Origin: CAZOJJ01 sp964580105
Lineage (GTDB): Bacteria > Bacteroidota > Rhodothermia > Rhodothermales > Rubricoccaceae
Assembly (NCBI GenBank): GCA_964580105.1
Contig: CAZOJJ010000029.1
Coordinates: 1 to 34,712, forward strand
Direction of reading: 5' to 3'
DNA length: 34,712 nt
The translations under genes were made by a program, and so were the position numbers. A model generated the notes under the pieces. That model did not search any database. It saw only the letters and a program-made list of their open reading frames with translations, and was not told where the DNA came from. Shown piece after piece: positions 25,923 through 32,936 of this stretch. The stretch's first letter is position 1. Every line of letters starts with the position of its first letter.

Positions 25923-26144
25923 TCACCCCTGCGCGGCCAGCGATTCCCCCTCCTCCTCCGTCGCCGGCCGCACGATGGCGACGGTGCGGAGCTGGAGGTT
26001 GTCGCGCAGGACGGGGTCGCGCACCTCCTCGGCCGTGACGAGGGCCTCCTCGCCCGCACCGAGTTCGAGCGTACGGGTGTCGAGCCGGATCGTGAGCGGG
26101 CGCTCGGCGACGTTCTTGATGAGCATTCCGCGACGGGCGGGCAT
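25923..26144 (-). CDS. Small hypothetical protein upstream of the mannosyltransferase-like gene
   Basis: This 73-residue protein has no recognised family. It is predicted soluble, with beta-strand-like alternation in the first half (MLIKNVAERPLTIRLDTRTLELGAGEEALVTA, shown here as positions 7-38) and an acidic C-terminus. The N-terminal pattern suggests a small beta-sandwich of the kind that handles 'default value' or structural domains, but no function can be assigned. It lies 10 bases before the glycosyltransferase GTG, so the two are very probably co-translated. A TATCTTGG element (26177-26184, minus strand) lies about 33 bases upstream. Confidence 0.65.
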   Translation of the reverse strand: MPARRGMLIKNVAERPLTIRLDTRTLELGAGEEALVTAEEVRDPVLRDNLQLRTVAIVRPATEEEGESLAAQG

Positions 26145-26176
26145 GGCGTTCGGGGACTTGCGAGGGAAGGGACTCG

Positions 26177-26184
26177 CCAAGATA
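26177..26184 (-). promoter_or_regulatory. Candidate -7 element for the small gene/mannosyltransferase pair
   Basis: TATCTTGG on the minus strand is identical to the element before the M28 gene. The expected TTG box is not at the right distance; the nearest fit is CTG 23 bases away. The element lies in the 66-base divergent gap with comF, which also carries a TTG-N22-TATTC arrangement on the plus strand. Confidence 0.35.
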
Positions 26185-26210
26185 TTCAAGAACGCCGTGC
26201 CCCTCCCAGC

Positions 26211-26942
26211 ATGAATCCGACGGCCCACGCCGCCCGCTCCGCCCTCCGCGCCTGGTGGCAGACGACGACGCACCTCGTCTATCCCGCGCTCTGCCTCGGG
26301 TGCGACCACCGCCTCGGCCCACGCTCCGACGCGCTCCCGCTCTGCGGGCCGTGCGAGCAGCGCCTCCCCCGCGCTTCCCAGACCGTCATCCGGGAGCGCC
26401 TGGCGAGCCTGCCCGCGGCGGCCGGGGTCTTCCGCGCGGCCCACGGCCTCTGGGTGTTCGACGACGGCGGAACGGTGCAGCGCCTCCAGCACCTGCTCAA
26501 GTACGGCAACCGGCCCACCCTCGCACGCGACCTCGGCCGCCGTCTCGGCCGAGCCCTTCTGTTCGACGGCACGCAGCCCACCTACGACGCCGTCGTGCCC
26601 ATCCCACTGGCGCGCCCGCGGGCGCTCGAACGGGGCTACAACCAGAGCGCGTCGCTGGCGCTCGGCCTCGCCGCCGCCCTCGGCCAGACCGGCGTCGTGC
26701 AACCGGACGCGCTGGTCCGCAGCCGGGCGACGCGCTCGCAGACGGCCCTCTCGCGTTCGGCCCGCTGGCGCAACGTCGCCGGTGCGTTCCACGTGCGCGA
26801 GCCGGAGGCGCTGGCCGGCCGCCGCGTCCTCCTCGTGGACGACGTGCTCACGACCGGCGCCACGCTCACGGCCGCCGCCCACGCCCTCCGCGCCGCCGGC
26901 GCCGAGGTGGACCTGGCCGTCTTCGCCGTCGCGGCGATCTAG
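26211..26942 (+). CDS. ComF family phosphoribosyltransferase-like protein
   Basis: This 243-residue protein has the ComF layout. An N-terminal four-cysteine zinc finger is present (CLGC ... LCGPC, about 28-49). The middle contains YGNRPTLARDLGRRLG, and VPIPLARPRALERGYNQSASLA with RSQTALSRSARWRNVAGAF follow. The phosphoribosyltransferase pyrophosphate-binding motif RRVLLVDDVLTTGATL lies near 204-219. ComF proteins are needed for DNA uptake in naturally competent bacteria, where they may act on single-stranded DNA, but many species carry one without known competence. No other competence gene is in the window. Its TAG stop shares CTAG (26939-26942) with the convergent ABC gene. Confidence 0.93.
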   Translation: MNPTAHAARSALRAWWQTTTHLVYPALCLGCDHRLGPRSDALPLCGPCEQRLPRASQTVIRERLASLPAAAGVFRAAHGLWVFDDGGTVQRLQHLLKYGNRPTLARDLGRRLGRALLFDGTQPTYDAVVPIPLARPRALERGYNQSASLALGLAAALGQTGVVQPDALVRSRATRSQTALSRSARWRNVAGAFHVREPEALAGRRVLLVDDVLTTGATLTAAAHALRAAGAEVDLAVFAVAAI

Positions 26943-27556
26943 GCCGCGTCGAGGGCGAGGCGACGGGCGCACTTGGCCGCCTCCTCGGGCTCGTTCGTCG
27001 CCACGACCACGATTTTTTGCGTTGCAATAACGGAATCTACGAGTGCCCGCCCCGCCTCGTCGAGCGTGGCCGAGGGCTCGTCGAGCAGCAGCACCGGCGG
27101 GTCGTGCAACAACGCGGCGGCGATCCGGAGCCGTTGCCGCATCCCCGTCGAAAACGTCGCCAGGGGGTCGTGCGCGCGGGCCGCGAGCCCGACGCGATCC
27201 AGCACCTCCTTCATGCGCGTCTCGCCGTCCGGCAGCCGCCGCGCCTTCGCCAGAAAGGCGAGGTTCTCCCAGGCCGAGAAGGGGTCGTAGAGCTGGAGGT
27301 ACGGCGCCACGAACCCGACGGCCAGCGGTCGGTCGAGGTCGGGCACCGCGCGTCCGTCGCGTTCCAGCCGCACCCGGCCCGCCGCCGGCTCGACGACGCC
27401 TGCGAGGATCTTGAGCAGCGTCGATTTTCCCGCCCCGTTGGCGCCGGTGATGGCGAGCGGCGCACCGGACTCGACCTCGAACGAGAGGTCGCGGAACAGC
27501 ACGCGCCGGCCGTAGCGCATGGCGAGGCGGTCGGCGGAGAGGAGCATCGGAAGCAT
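26939..27556 (-). CDS. ABC transporter ATP-binding protein, orphan, CcmA-like
   Basis: This 205-residue ATPase has Walker A GANGAGKST, a signature motif in the variant form FSTGMRQRL, and Walker B VLLLDEPSATLD. The switch histidine position reads ATNEPEE, so the usual His is Asn. Size and motifs are closest to the CcmA/heme exporter-like group of small ATPases. No permease gene adjoins it, so its partner must be encoded elsewhere. An ATG three codons later (27547) is a possible start. The gene converges on comF with a 4-base overlap and is divergent from the SOD-like gene. Confidence 0.92.
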   Translation of the reverse strand: MLPMLLSADRLAMRYGRRVLFRDLSFEVESGAPLAITGANGAGKSTLLKILAGVVEPAAGRVRLERDGRAVPDLDRPLAVGFVAPYLQLYDPFSAWENLAFLAKARRLPDGETRMKEVLDRVGLAARAHDPLATFSTGMRQRLRIAAALLHDPPVLLLDEPSATLDEAGRALVDSVIATQKIVVVATNEPEEAAKCARRLALDAA

Positions 27557-27615
27557 GGCCCGAAACTACCCTCGCTCGCACAGAACCGCCGTCCCGTCTC
27601 CCCCGTAAGGACCGC

Positions 27616-28095
27616 ATGCGCCTCCTCCCCGTCCTCCTTTTCGCCCTGGCGATGCAGGCCGCCCCTCCCCAGCGGGCGGTCGTGACGCTCGCGGCCGTCG
27701 GCGGCAGCGGCGCCACCGGCACGGCCCGCCTCGACGCGTTCGAGGAAGGCACCCGCGTCGAACTCCGAATCCGCGGCCTGGACGATGGGCTGCACGGCGT
27801 CGCCTTCGTCGAGGGTGCGGCGTGCGATGAGGCTGCCGGGCCGCACCTCGACCGGCACGGTCGTCTGCACGGCGACCCCGAGGACCCGCGCCCGCTCCAC
27901 CACGACGGCGACCTCGGCAACGTCCGCGTCACCGACGGCGCCGGCCGCCTCGACCGGGTCTATACCGACGTCGCGCTCGATGCCGTCCTCGGCCGCCTCC
28001 TCGTCGTCTACGCCGAGGCCGACGACCTCAACAGCCAGCCGACGGGCGGCGCCGGGGCGCCCGTCGCCTGCGGCGTCGTCACCGCCGCCGACTGA
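27616..28095 (+). CDS. Cu/Zn superoxide dismutase-like protein lacking the copper site
   Basis: This 159-residue protein has a short signal peptide (about 1-16) and aligns over its full length with Cu/Zn superoxide dismutase. The bridging and zinc ligands are present: His77 (AAGPHLD), His85 (RLHGDPED), His96 and Asp99 (HHDGDLGNV). The disulfide cysteines Cys70 and Cys152 are also kept. In contrast, the two copper histidines of GFHVHE are replaced (GVAFVE, Ala63 and Val65). The third, in LVVHEKADD, is Tyr132. The catalytic arginine of SRLACG is Pro149. Ordinary dismutase activity is therefore unlikely. A zinc-binding or structural role, as suggested for other SOD-like proteins without copper ligands, is possible. 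It has a good Shine-Dalgarno (TAAGGA) and begins a tight operon. Confidence 0.9.
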   Translation: MRLLPVLLFALAMQAAPPQRAVVTLAAVGGSGATGTARLDAFEEGTRVELRIRGLDDGLHGVAFVEGAACDEAAGPHLDRHGRLHGDPEDPRPLHHDGDLGNVRVTDGAGRLDRVYTDVALDAVLGRLLVVYAEADDLNSQPTGGAGAPVACGVVTAAD

Positions 28096-28099
28096 CCCA

Positions 28100-28918
28100 A
28101 TGCCCGGCCGCCTCGTCTTCGCCCTCGCCCTGCTGGGGAGCCTCGCGCTGGGGCTCGCCCTCGGCCTGCTGCTCCGCCCCGTAACGGAGGAGGCGAACGC
28201 ACCGCGCCCGGCGCCCACGGCGCAGGAGGGCGCGGCCCTCGACTCCCTCCTCGCCGACCTCCGGCGCGTCCGCGCCCGCCTGGAGCGGCTCCCCCCGCCT
28301 ACGAGCGCCGAGGAAGACGCCCTCCGCTACCCTCGGACGGTGCCCTATGAGGTGCATCGGGAGAAGGGCCGGACGCTCGGCGTACCCCGTGTCACGGCGA
28401 TGGCTCAGGTCGACGCCCTCGTGGCCGAGGGACGGCTCGTGCCCCTCGTGGACACCGAGTTCTACACCGTCCGCGCCCTGGAGCACTCAGCCCCGTTCGT
28501 CACGCCCGACCTCCACCGGCTCCTCGCCCTGATCGGCGAGCGGTTCCGCGCGGGACTGGAAGCACGCGGCCTGCCGCCGTACCGCTTCGTCATCTCGTCG
28601 GCCCTTCGGACGCCGAGCCTACAGGAGGACCTGCGCGGCTCCAACCGCAACGCGGCCGTGAACGCCTCCAGTCACGAGTACGGCGTCTCGGTGGACATCG
28701 TGATCTGGCGCTACCGCCTCGGCGCCGACAGCCTGACGACGCCCCTCGACGTGCTCCGCTCGGAAACCCTCCAGGCCTACGGCTATCGCTACTGGGACCA
28801 CCTCTTCGGCCTGATGACCGAGATCCTGACCGACCTCCAGGAGCGAGGGGATGCGGTCGTTCTCCTCGAAGACCGCCAGCCGGTCTTCCACACCACCGTC
28901 GCTCGACGCTTCCGCTGA
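28100..28918 (+). CDS. Membrane-anchored M15-like (DUF5715-type) protein, first paralogue
   Basis: This 272-residue protein has an N-terminal membrane anchor or signal (about 5-26), a coiled-coil-prone linker (about 42-65) and a C-terminal domain with a D-Ala-D-Ala peptidase-like signature. The signature consists of SALRTPSLQEDLR, then SSHEYGVSVDI with His192 and Asp199, and a final RQPVFHTTVARR with His264. Three such residues would make a VanY/M15-type zinc site. This agrees with DUF5715, a Bacteroidota family with an M15-like motif. A role in cell wall or envelope maturation is inference. It starts 4 bases after the SOD-like stop. The next gene is its paralogue; both end with the same RQPVFHTTVARR motif. 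Confidence 0.82.
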   Translation: MPGRLVFALALLGSLALGLALGLLLRPVTEEANAPRPAPTAQEGAALDSLLADLRRVRARLERLPPPTSAEEDALRYPRTVPYEVHREKGRTLGVPRVTAMAQVDALVAEGRLVPLVDTEFYTVRALEHSAPFVTPDLHRLLALIGERFRAGLEARGLPPYRFVISSALRTPSLQEDLRGSNRNAAVNASSHEYGVSVDIVIWRYRLGADSLTTPLDVLRSETLQAYGYRYWDHLFGLMTEILTDLQERGDAVVLLEDRQPVFHTTVARRFR

Positions 28919-28921
28919 CCG

Positions 28922-29824
28922 ATGGAACCGCCTCTCGTCCATACCGGCGCGGCGATGGCCGACGAGCGCCCAGGTCGGGCGCCGCTGGGGTGGATCGCCC
29001 TGCTCGTGCTGCTGCTGGTCGGCGTCCCGTTCCTCGCGCTGGAGAGCCTCCGCCTGCAACGGATGGTGGACGAGGAGACGGCGCGCCTGGAGTCCTACCT
29101 CGACGAGGTCGAGGCGCGGATGGCGGCGGTGCCCCTGCTCTCAGACCACGAAACCGCCCTGCTGCGGCGCTCGCTCAACGCCCGGCACGTCGCCCTCGCC
29201 CGCCAGCTCGGCATCCCGCCCGTCCCCGACCGCGACGCCCTCGACGGCGTCCTCGACGCTCTCGTCGAGCTCGGCGACCCCGAGGCGCCGTACGTCGCGC
29301 AACGGGCGACGTACTCCGTGCCCTACGTCACGCTCGGCGCCTCGCGCGCCCTCGACTCGCTGGCGGCGGCCTTCCGCATGCGTCTCGACGCCGCCCGTTT
29401 GCCGCACTACCGGTTCGTCCTCACGTCCGTGCTCCGCACCTCGGCCGACCAGGCCGCGCTGCGCGGCGTCAACGCGAACGCGGCGCGCGGCCCCTCCAGC
29501 CACGAGTTCGCCACCACGTTCGACGTGCACGCCCAGCGTTTCCGCTACGCCGACCCCGGCGCCCTCCTGCTGCCCCGGCCGTCCGCCGACCTCCCCCGAT
29601 TCCTCCGTGCGCAACTGGCGGAGACGGTTGAACGGCGGACCGACGAGGCGTTCGAGCGACTCGCCGAGGCGTACCCGTCGCGCCTGAAGGCCCTCCTCGG
29701 GCGCGCGCTCATCGACCTGGAGAACCGGGGCGTCGTCGTGACGGTCCTCGAACGCCGCCAGCCCGTCTTCCACACGACCGTCGCCCGCCGCCTGCCGGGG
29801 CCGGAGACGACGACCGCGCCGTGA
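28922..29824 (+). CDS. Membrane-anchored M15-like (DUF5715-type) protein, second paralogue
   Basis: This 300-residue protein repeats the layout of its neighbour: a membrane segment (about 24-42), an acidic helical linker, TSVLRTSADQAALRGVN, then SSHEFATTFDVH with His194 and Asp201, and RQPVFHTTVARR with His284. The Gly of the usual SxHxxG motif is replaced by Ala, so the putative zinc site keeps its three ligands but has an altered loop. It diverges strongly from the first paralogue outside these motifs, so the duplication is old. An ATG at 28955 is an alternative start. Its stop overlaps the GTG of the DNA polymerase gene (GTGA), so the two are translationally coupled. Confidence 0.82.
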   Translation: MEPPLVHTGAAMADERPGRAPLGWIALLVLLLVGVPFLALESLRLQRMVDEETARLESYLDEVEARMAAVPLLSDHETALLRRSLNARHVALARQLGIPPVPDRDALDGVLDALVELGDPEAPYVAQRATYSVPYVTLGASRALDSLAAAFRMRLDAARLPHYRFVLTSVLRTSADQAALRGVNANAARGPSSHEFATTFDVHAQRFRYADPGALLLPRPSADLPRFLRAQLAETVERRTDEAFERLAEAYPSRLKALLGRALIDLENRGVVVTVLERRQPVFHTTVARRLPGPETTTAP

Positions 29825-32193
29825 CCGCCGTGGCCCGCTCCGCCTGCCCGCCCCGCTCCAGCGAGGACGCCCTCCTCTACGGCCACGACCCCACCGAGCG
29901 GATCGTCGCCCTCCATCTCACGGACGGCCGGGGCGACACGATGCGGCTCTACCGCCGCACCGAGGCGGACGAGGTCGTGCCGGAGGACGTCCCCTTCCAT
30001 CCGTTTTTCTTCCTGACGGACGTGGCGCTCCTGCGAGGCTTCCCGCGTGAGCGATTCCGCTTTCAGCCCCTCGACGGCGACGGCTTCTTCCGCACGCTCG
30101 TCGTCTTCCCCGACCGTGCGGCCTACTGGGACGCCCTCCGACACGTCGAGCGCGCGACGGGAACGGAGAAGAAGCGACCGGACGAGGCGTACACGGTCGG
30201 AAGCCCGGAGCAGCAATACCTGATGCAGTCCGGGCGGACGCTGTTCAAGGGGATGACGTTCGACGACCTCCACCGCCTCCAGCTCGACATCGAGGTGGCC
30301 GCCGAGGGCGGGTTCCCCGACGCCGAGAACCCGGAGCACGAGGTCGTCGTCGTCTCGCTCTCCGACAACCGCGGCTGGCAGCGCGTGCTCGACGCCCGCC
30401 ACCGGTCGGAGCGGGACCTGCTGGAGGCCACCGTCCGCGCGGTGCGGGAGCGCGACCCCGACGTGATCGAGGGGCACAACCTCTACGGCTTCGACCTGCC
30501 CTACCTGACGGCGCGGTGCAAGCGGCACGGCGTCGCCTTCGCCCTCGGCCGCGACGGCTCCGAGCCGCGCACGTTCCCCTCGGCCATGCGCTTCGCCGAG
30601 CGGAGCGTCGAGTTCGAGGGCGTCGAGATCGCCGGGCGCCACGTCATCGACACGCTCTTCCAGGTGATGAGCTTCGACGTGTTCAAGCGCGACCTGCCGA
30701 ACTACACGCTCAAGGGCGCCGCGAAGTACTTCGGCTTCGCCCCCGAGGGCCGCACGTACGTCGAGGGCGCCGACATCGCCCGCGTCTGGCGCGAGGACCC
30801 CGAACGGCTGCTCGCCTACGCCCTCGACGACGTGATCGAGACGGAGCGACTGGCGCGGCACCTCTCCGGCTCCACGTTCTACCTCGCCCAGATGGTACCG
30901 ATGCCCTACGGGCAGGCGGCGCGCACCGGCCCGGCGGCCAAGATCGAGAGCCTCCTCGTGCGGGGCTACCTCCACGCCCGCCACAGCCTCCCCCGCGCCG
31001 ACTGGGGCAGCCAGGTCATGGGCGGCTACACCGACGTGTTCGTGACCGGCGTCGTCGGCCCCATCGTCTACGCGGACGTGGAGAGCCTCTACCCCAGCAT
31101 CATGCTGGGCTACGACGTGAAGCCGAAGGACGACGCCCTCGGCCTCTTCCCGCGCCTGCTCCGCACGCTCACCCGCCTCCGCCTCGACGCCAAGGCCGCC
31201 ATGAAGGAGGCGCCCGACCCCGACGCGCGCGGCGAGCTGGATGCCCGGCAGAGTGCGTTCAAGATCGTCATCAACTCGTTCTACGGGCAACTCGGCTTCG
31301 GCCACGCCCTGTTCAACGACTTCGCCGAGGCAGACCGGGTGGCCACCGTCGGGCAGGACCTCCTCCGCCGGATCATCCGCCTCATCCGCGCCGAGGGCGG
31401 CACCGTCGTCGAGGTGGACACCGACGGCGTGCTGTTCGTGCCGCCGCCGGGCGTCGAGGGCGAAGCGGCCGAGCGCGCGTTCGTCGAGGCGCTGTCGGAC
31501 GCGATGCCGGAGGGCATCCGCCTCGGCTTCGACGGCCGCTTCCGCCGGATGCTCTCCTACAAGAAGAAGAACTACGCCCTCCTCGGCTACGACGGCCGCA
31601 TCACGTTCAAGGGCTCCTCGCTCGTCTCCCGCTCCGTCGAACGCTTCGGGCGGCGGTTCGTGCGCGAGGCCATCCGCCTCCTGCTCGACGAGGACGTCGC
31701 AGGGCTGCACGCGCTCTACCTTGCCTATCGGGACCGCATCCTCACCCACGACTGGAGCGGCGTCGAGGACTTCCAGCGCGTCGAAACCCTCAAGTCCAGC
31801 CTCGCCCGCTACGAGCGCGAGGTCGAGGACGGCAAGCGCAACCGGACGGCCGCCTACGAGCTCGCCCGGCAGCGTTTCGAGGAGACCGGCCGGCCCGTCC
31901 GCCAGGGCGACCGCATCGCCTACTACGTCGCCCGCGCCGCCGCCGGCTCGCGCGCCTTCGAGGCCGCCCGCTTCGCCGACGGCTGGGACCCGGCCGACCC
32001 CGACGAGCACACGGCCTACTACCTCGACCGGCTCGACCAGTTCGCCCGCAAGTTCGAGCCGTTCTTCGCGTCCGAGCACGACTTCAGGCTCGTCTTCTCG
32101 CCCGAAGACCTCTTCGGCTTCGACCCCTCCGGCATCCACCTCCAGGTCACCGAGCGCCGGCCCGAGGCGCTGGAGGACGACGTTCCCTTCTGA
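29821..32193 (+). CDS. polB: Family B DNA polymerase with 3'-5' exonuclease
   Basis: This 790-residue protein has all expected motifs. In the exonuclease domain these are Exo I LDIE (Asp156, Glu158), Exo II GHNLYGFD (Asp225) and Exo III YALDD (Tyr333, Asp337). In the polymerase domain they are motif A DVESLYPSIM (Asp419), motif B KIVINSFYGQLG (Lys481), motif C DTDG (533-536) and KKKNY (581-585). Both activities are predicted intact. Family B polymerases in bacteria are related to E. coli Pol II and usually serve in repair or damage tolerance; the DTDG motif is more like archaeal members. The start is the GTG at 29821, overlapping the previous stop by 4 bases. A repeat-rich 80-base gap separates it from the next gene. 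Confidence 0.96.
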   Translation: MTAVARSACPPRSSEDALLYGHDPTERIVALHLTDGRGDTMRLYRRTEADEVVPEDVPFHPFFFLTDVALLRGFPRERFRFQPLDGDGFFRTLVVFPDRAAYWDALRHVERATGTEKKRPDEAYTVGSPEQQYLMQSGRTLFKGMTFDDLHRLQLDIEVAAEGGFPDAENPEHEVVVVSLSDNRGWQRVLDARHRSERDLLEATVRAVRERDPDVIEGHNLYGFDLPYLTARCKRHGVAFALGRDGSEPRTFPSAMRFAERSVEFEGVEIAGRHVIDTLFQVMSFDVFKRDLPNYTLKGAAKYFGFAPEGRTYVEGADIARVWREDPERLLAYALDDVIETERLARHLSGSTFYLAQMVPMPYGQAARTGPAAKIESLLVRGYLHARHSLPRADWGSQVMGGYTDVFVTGVVGPIVYADVESLYPSIMLGYDVKPKDDALGLFPRLLRTLTRLRLDAKAAMKEAPDPDARGELDARQSAFKIVINSFYGQLGFGHALFNDFAEADRVATVGQDLLRRIIRLIRAEGGTVVEVDTDGVLFVPPPGVEGEAAERAFVEALSDAMPEGIRLGFDGRFRRMLSYKKKNYALLGYDGRITFKGSSLVSRSVERFGRRFVREAIRLLLDEDVAGLHALYLAYRDRILTHDWSGVEDFQRVETLKSSLARYEREVEDGKRNRTAAYELARQRFEETGRPVRQGDRIAYYVARAAAGSRAFEAARFADGWDPADPDEHTAYYLDRLDQFARKFEPFFASEHDFRLVFSPEDLFGFDPSGIHLQVTERRPEALEDDVPF

Positions 32194-32194
32194 T

Positions 32195-32253
32195 GCGTAC
32201 TGCGTAAAGCGTACTGCGTGCGGGACACCAACGCCACATCCTCACGCACTACG
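32195..32253. repeat. Direct repeat and hairpin behind polB
   Basis: GCGTACTGCGT occurs twice (32195-32205 and 32209-32219) separated by AAA, starting right after the polB stop. The second copy (32210-32220) can pair with 32243-32253 in 10 of 11 positions, forming a stem with a 22-base loop. It could dampen transcription into the next gene or be a remnant of a small repeated element. Confidence 0.7.
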
Positions 32254-32273
32254 GAACACGCGACACGAACCCC

Positions 32274-32936
32274 ATGCACGCGCTCCTCCTCGGCGCCACC
32301 GGCCTCGTCGGCGGCCACCTCCTCGACCTGCTGGCCCGCGACGACCGCGTCAGTCGGCTCACGACCCTGGGCCGCCGCCCGATGGCCGAGATGGCCGACA
32401 AGCACGTCCACCACGTCGTCGACTTCGACCGCCTCGGCGCCGAGGCCGAGCACTTCGCCGTGGACGCCGTGTTCTGCGCGCTCGGCACGACGATCCGGCA
32501 GGCCGGCTCCGAGGCCGCCTTCCGGCGCGTCGATTACGACTACCCCGCCGAGGCGGCCCGCCTCGCCCGCCGGCAGGGCACGCCGCAGTACCTCCTCGTG
32601 TCTTCCATCGGGGCGAACCCGGAATCGCGCCTCTTCTACCCCCGGCTCAAAGGCGAGCTCGAGGAGACGCTGAAGGAAATGGGCTTCGAGAGCCTTGCGA
32701 TTTTTCGCCCGTCCCAGCTCGCCGGCGAACGCGCCGCGGCGCGCCCGAAGGAAACGCTGGCACTGGGCCTGCTGCGGATTGCGACGCCCGTGCTGGTGGG
32801 TCCACTCCGGAAGTACCGGATCTCGCCGGCCGAGACGGCCGCGGGGGCGATGGTCACCGTCGCCTTCGCACCGCCGAACGGGGTTGGTACCTACGAGGCC
32901 GACGCCCTTCCAGCCCTCGCTACGGCCGGGCGATGA
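32274..32936 (+). CDS. NAD(P)-binding oxidoreductase, TIP30/HTATIP2-like
   Basis: This 220-residue protein is an atypical short-chain dehydrogenase with the N-terminal dinucleotide-binding motif GATGLVGGHLL, VFCALGTTIRQAGSEAAFRRVDYDYP, LLVSSIGANPESRLFYPRLKGELEE and FRPSQLAGER. These segments are typical of the TIP30-like group of NAD(P)H-binding proteins. The Ser-Ile-Gly-Ala segment and YPRLKG provide the expected Ser and Tyr-x-x-x-Lys. The substrate is unknown. It lies 80 bases after polB, and its 3' end overlaps the convergent DUF4249 gene by 17 bases. Confidence 0.9.
   Translation: MHALLLGATGLVGGHLLDLLARDDRVSRLTTLGRRPMAEMADKHVHHVVDFDRLGAEAEHFAVDAVFCALGTTIRQAGSEAAFRRVDYDYPAEAARLARRQGTPQYLLVSSIGANPESRLFYPRLKGELEETLKEMGFESLAIFRPSQLAGERAAARPKETLALGLLRIATPVLVGPLRKYRISPAETAAGAMVTVAFAPPNGVGTYEADALPALATAGR

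Noticed and set aside
26211..26942. Natural competence locus around comF
   Set aside because: No comEA, comEC, dprA or pilus genes are in the window, and ComF proteins occur widely without competence neighbours.
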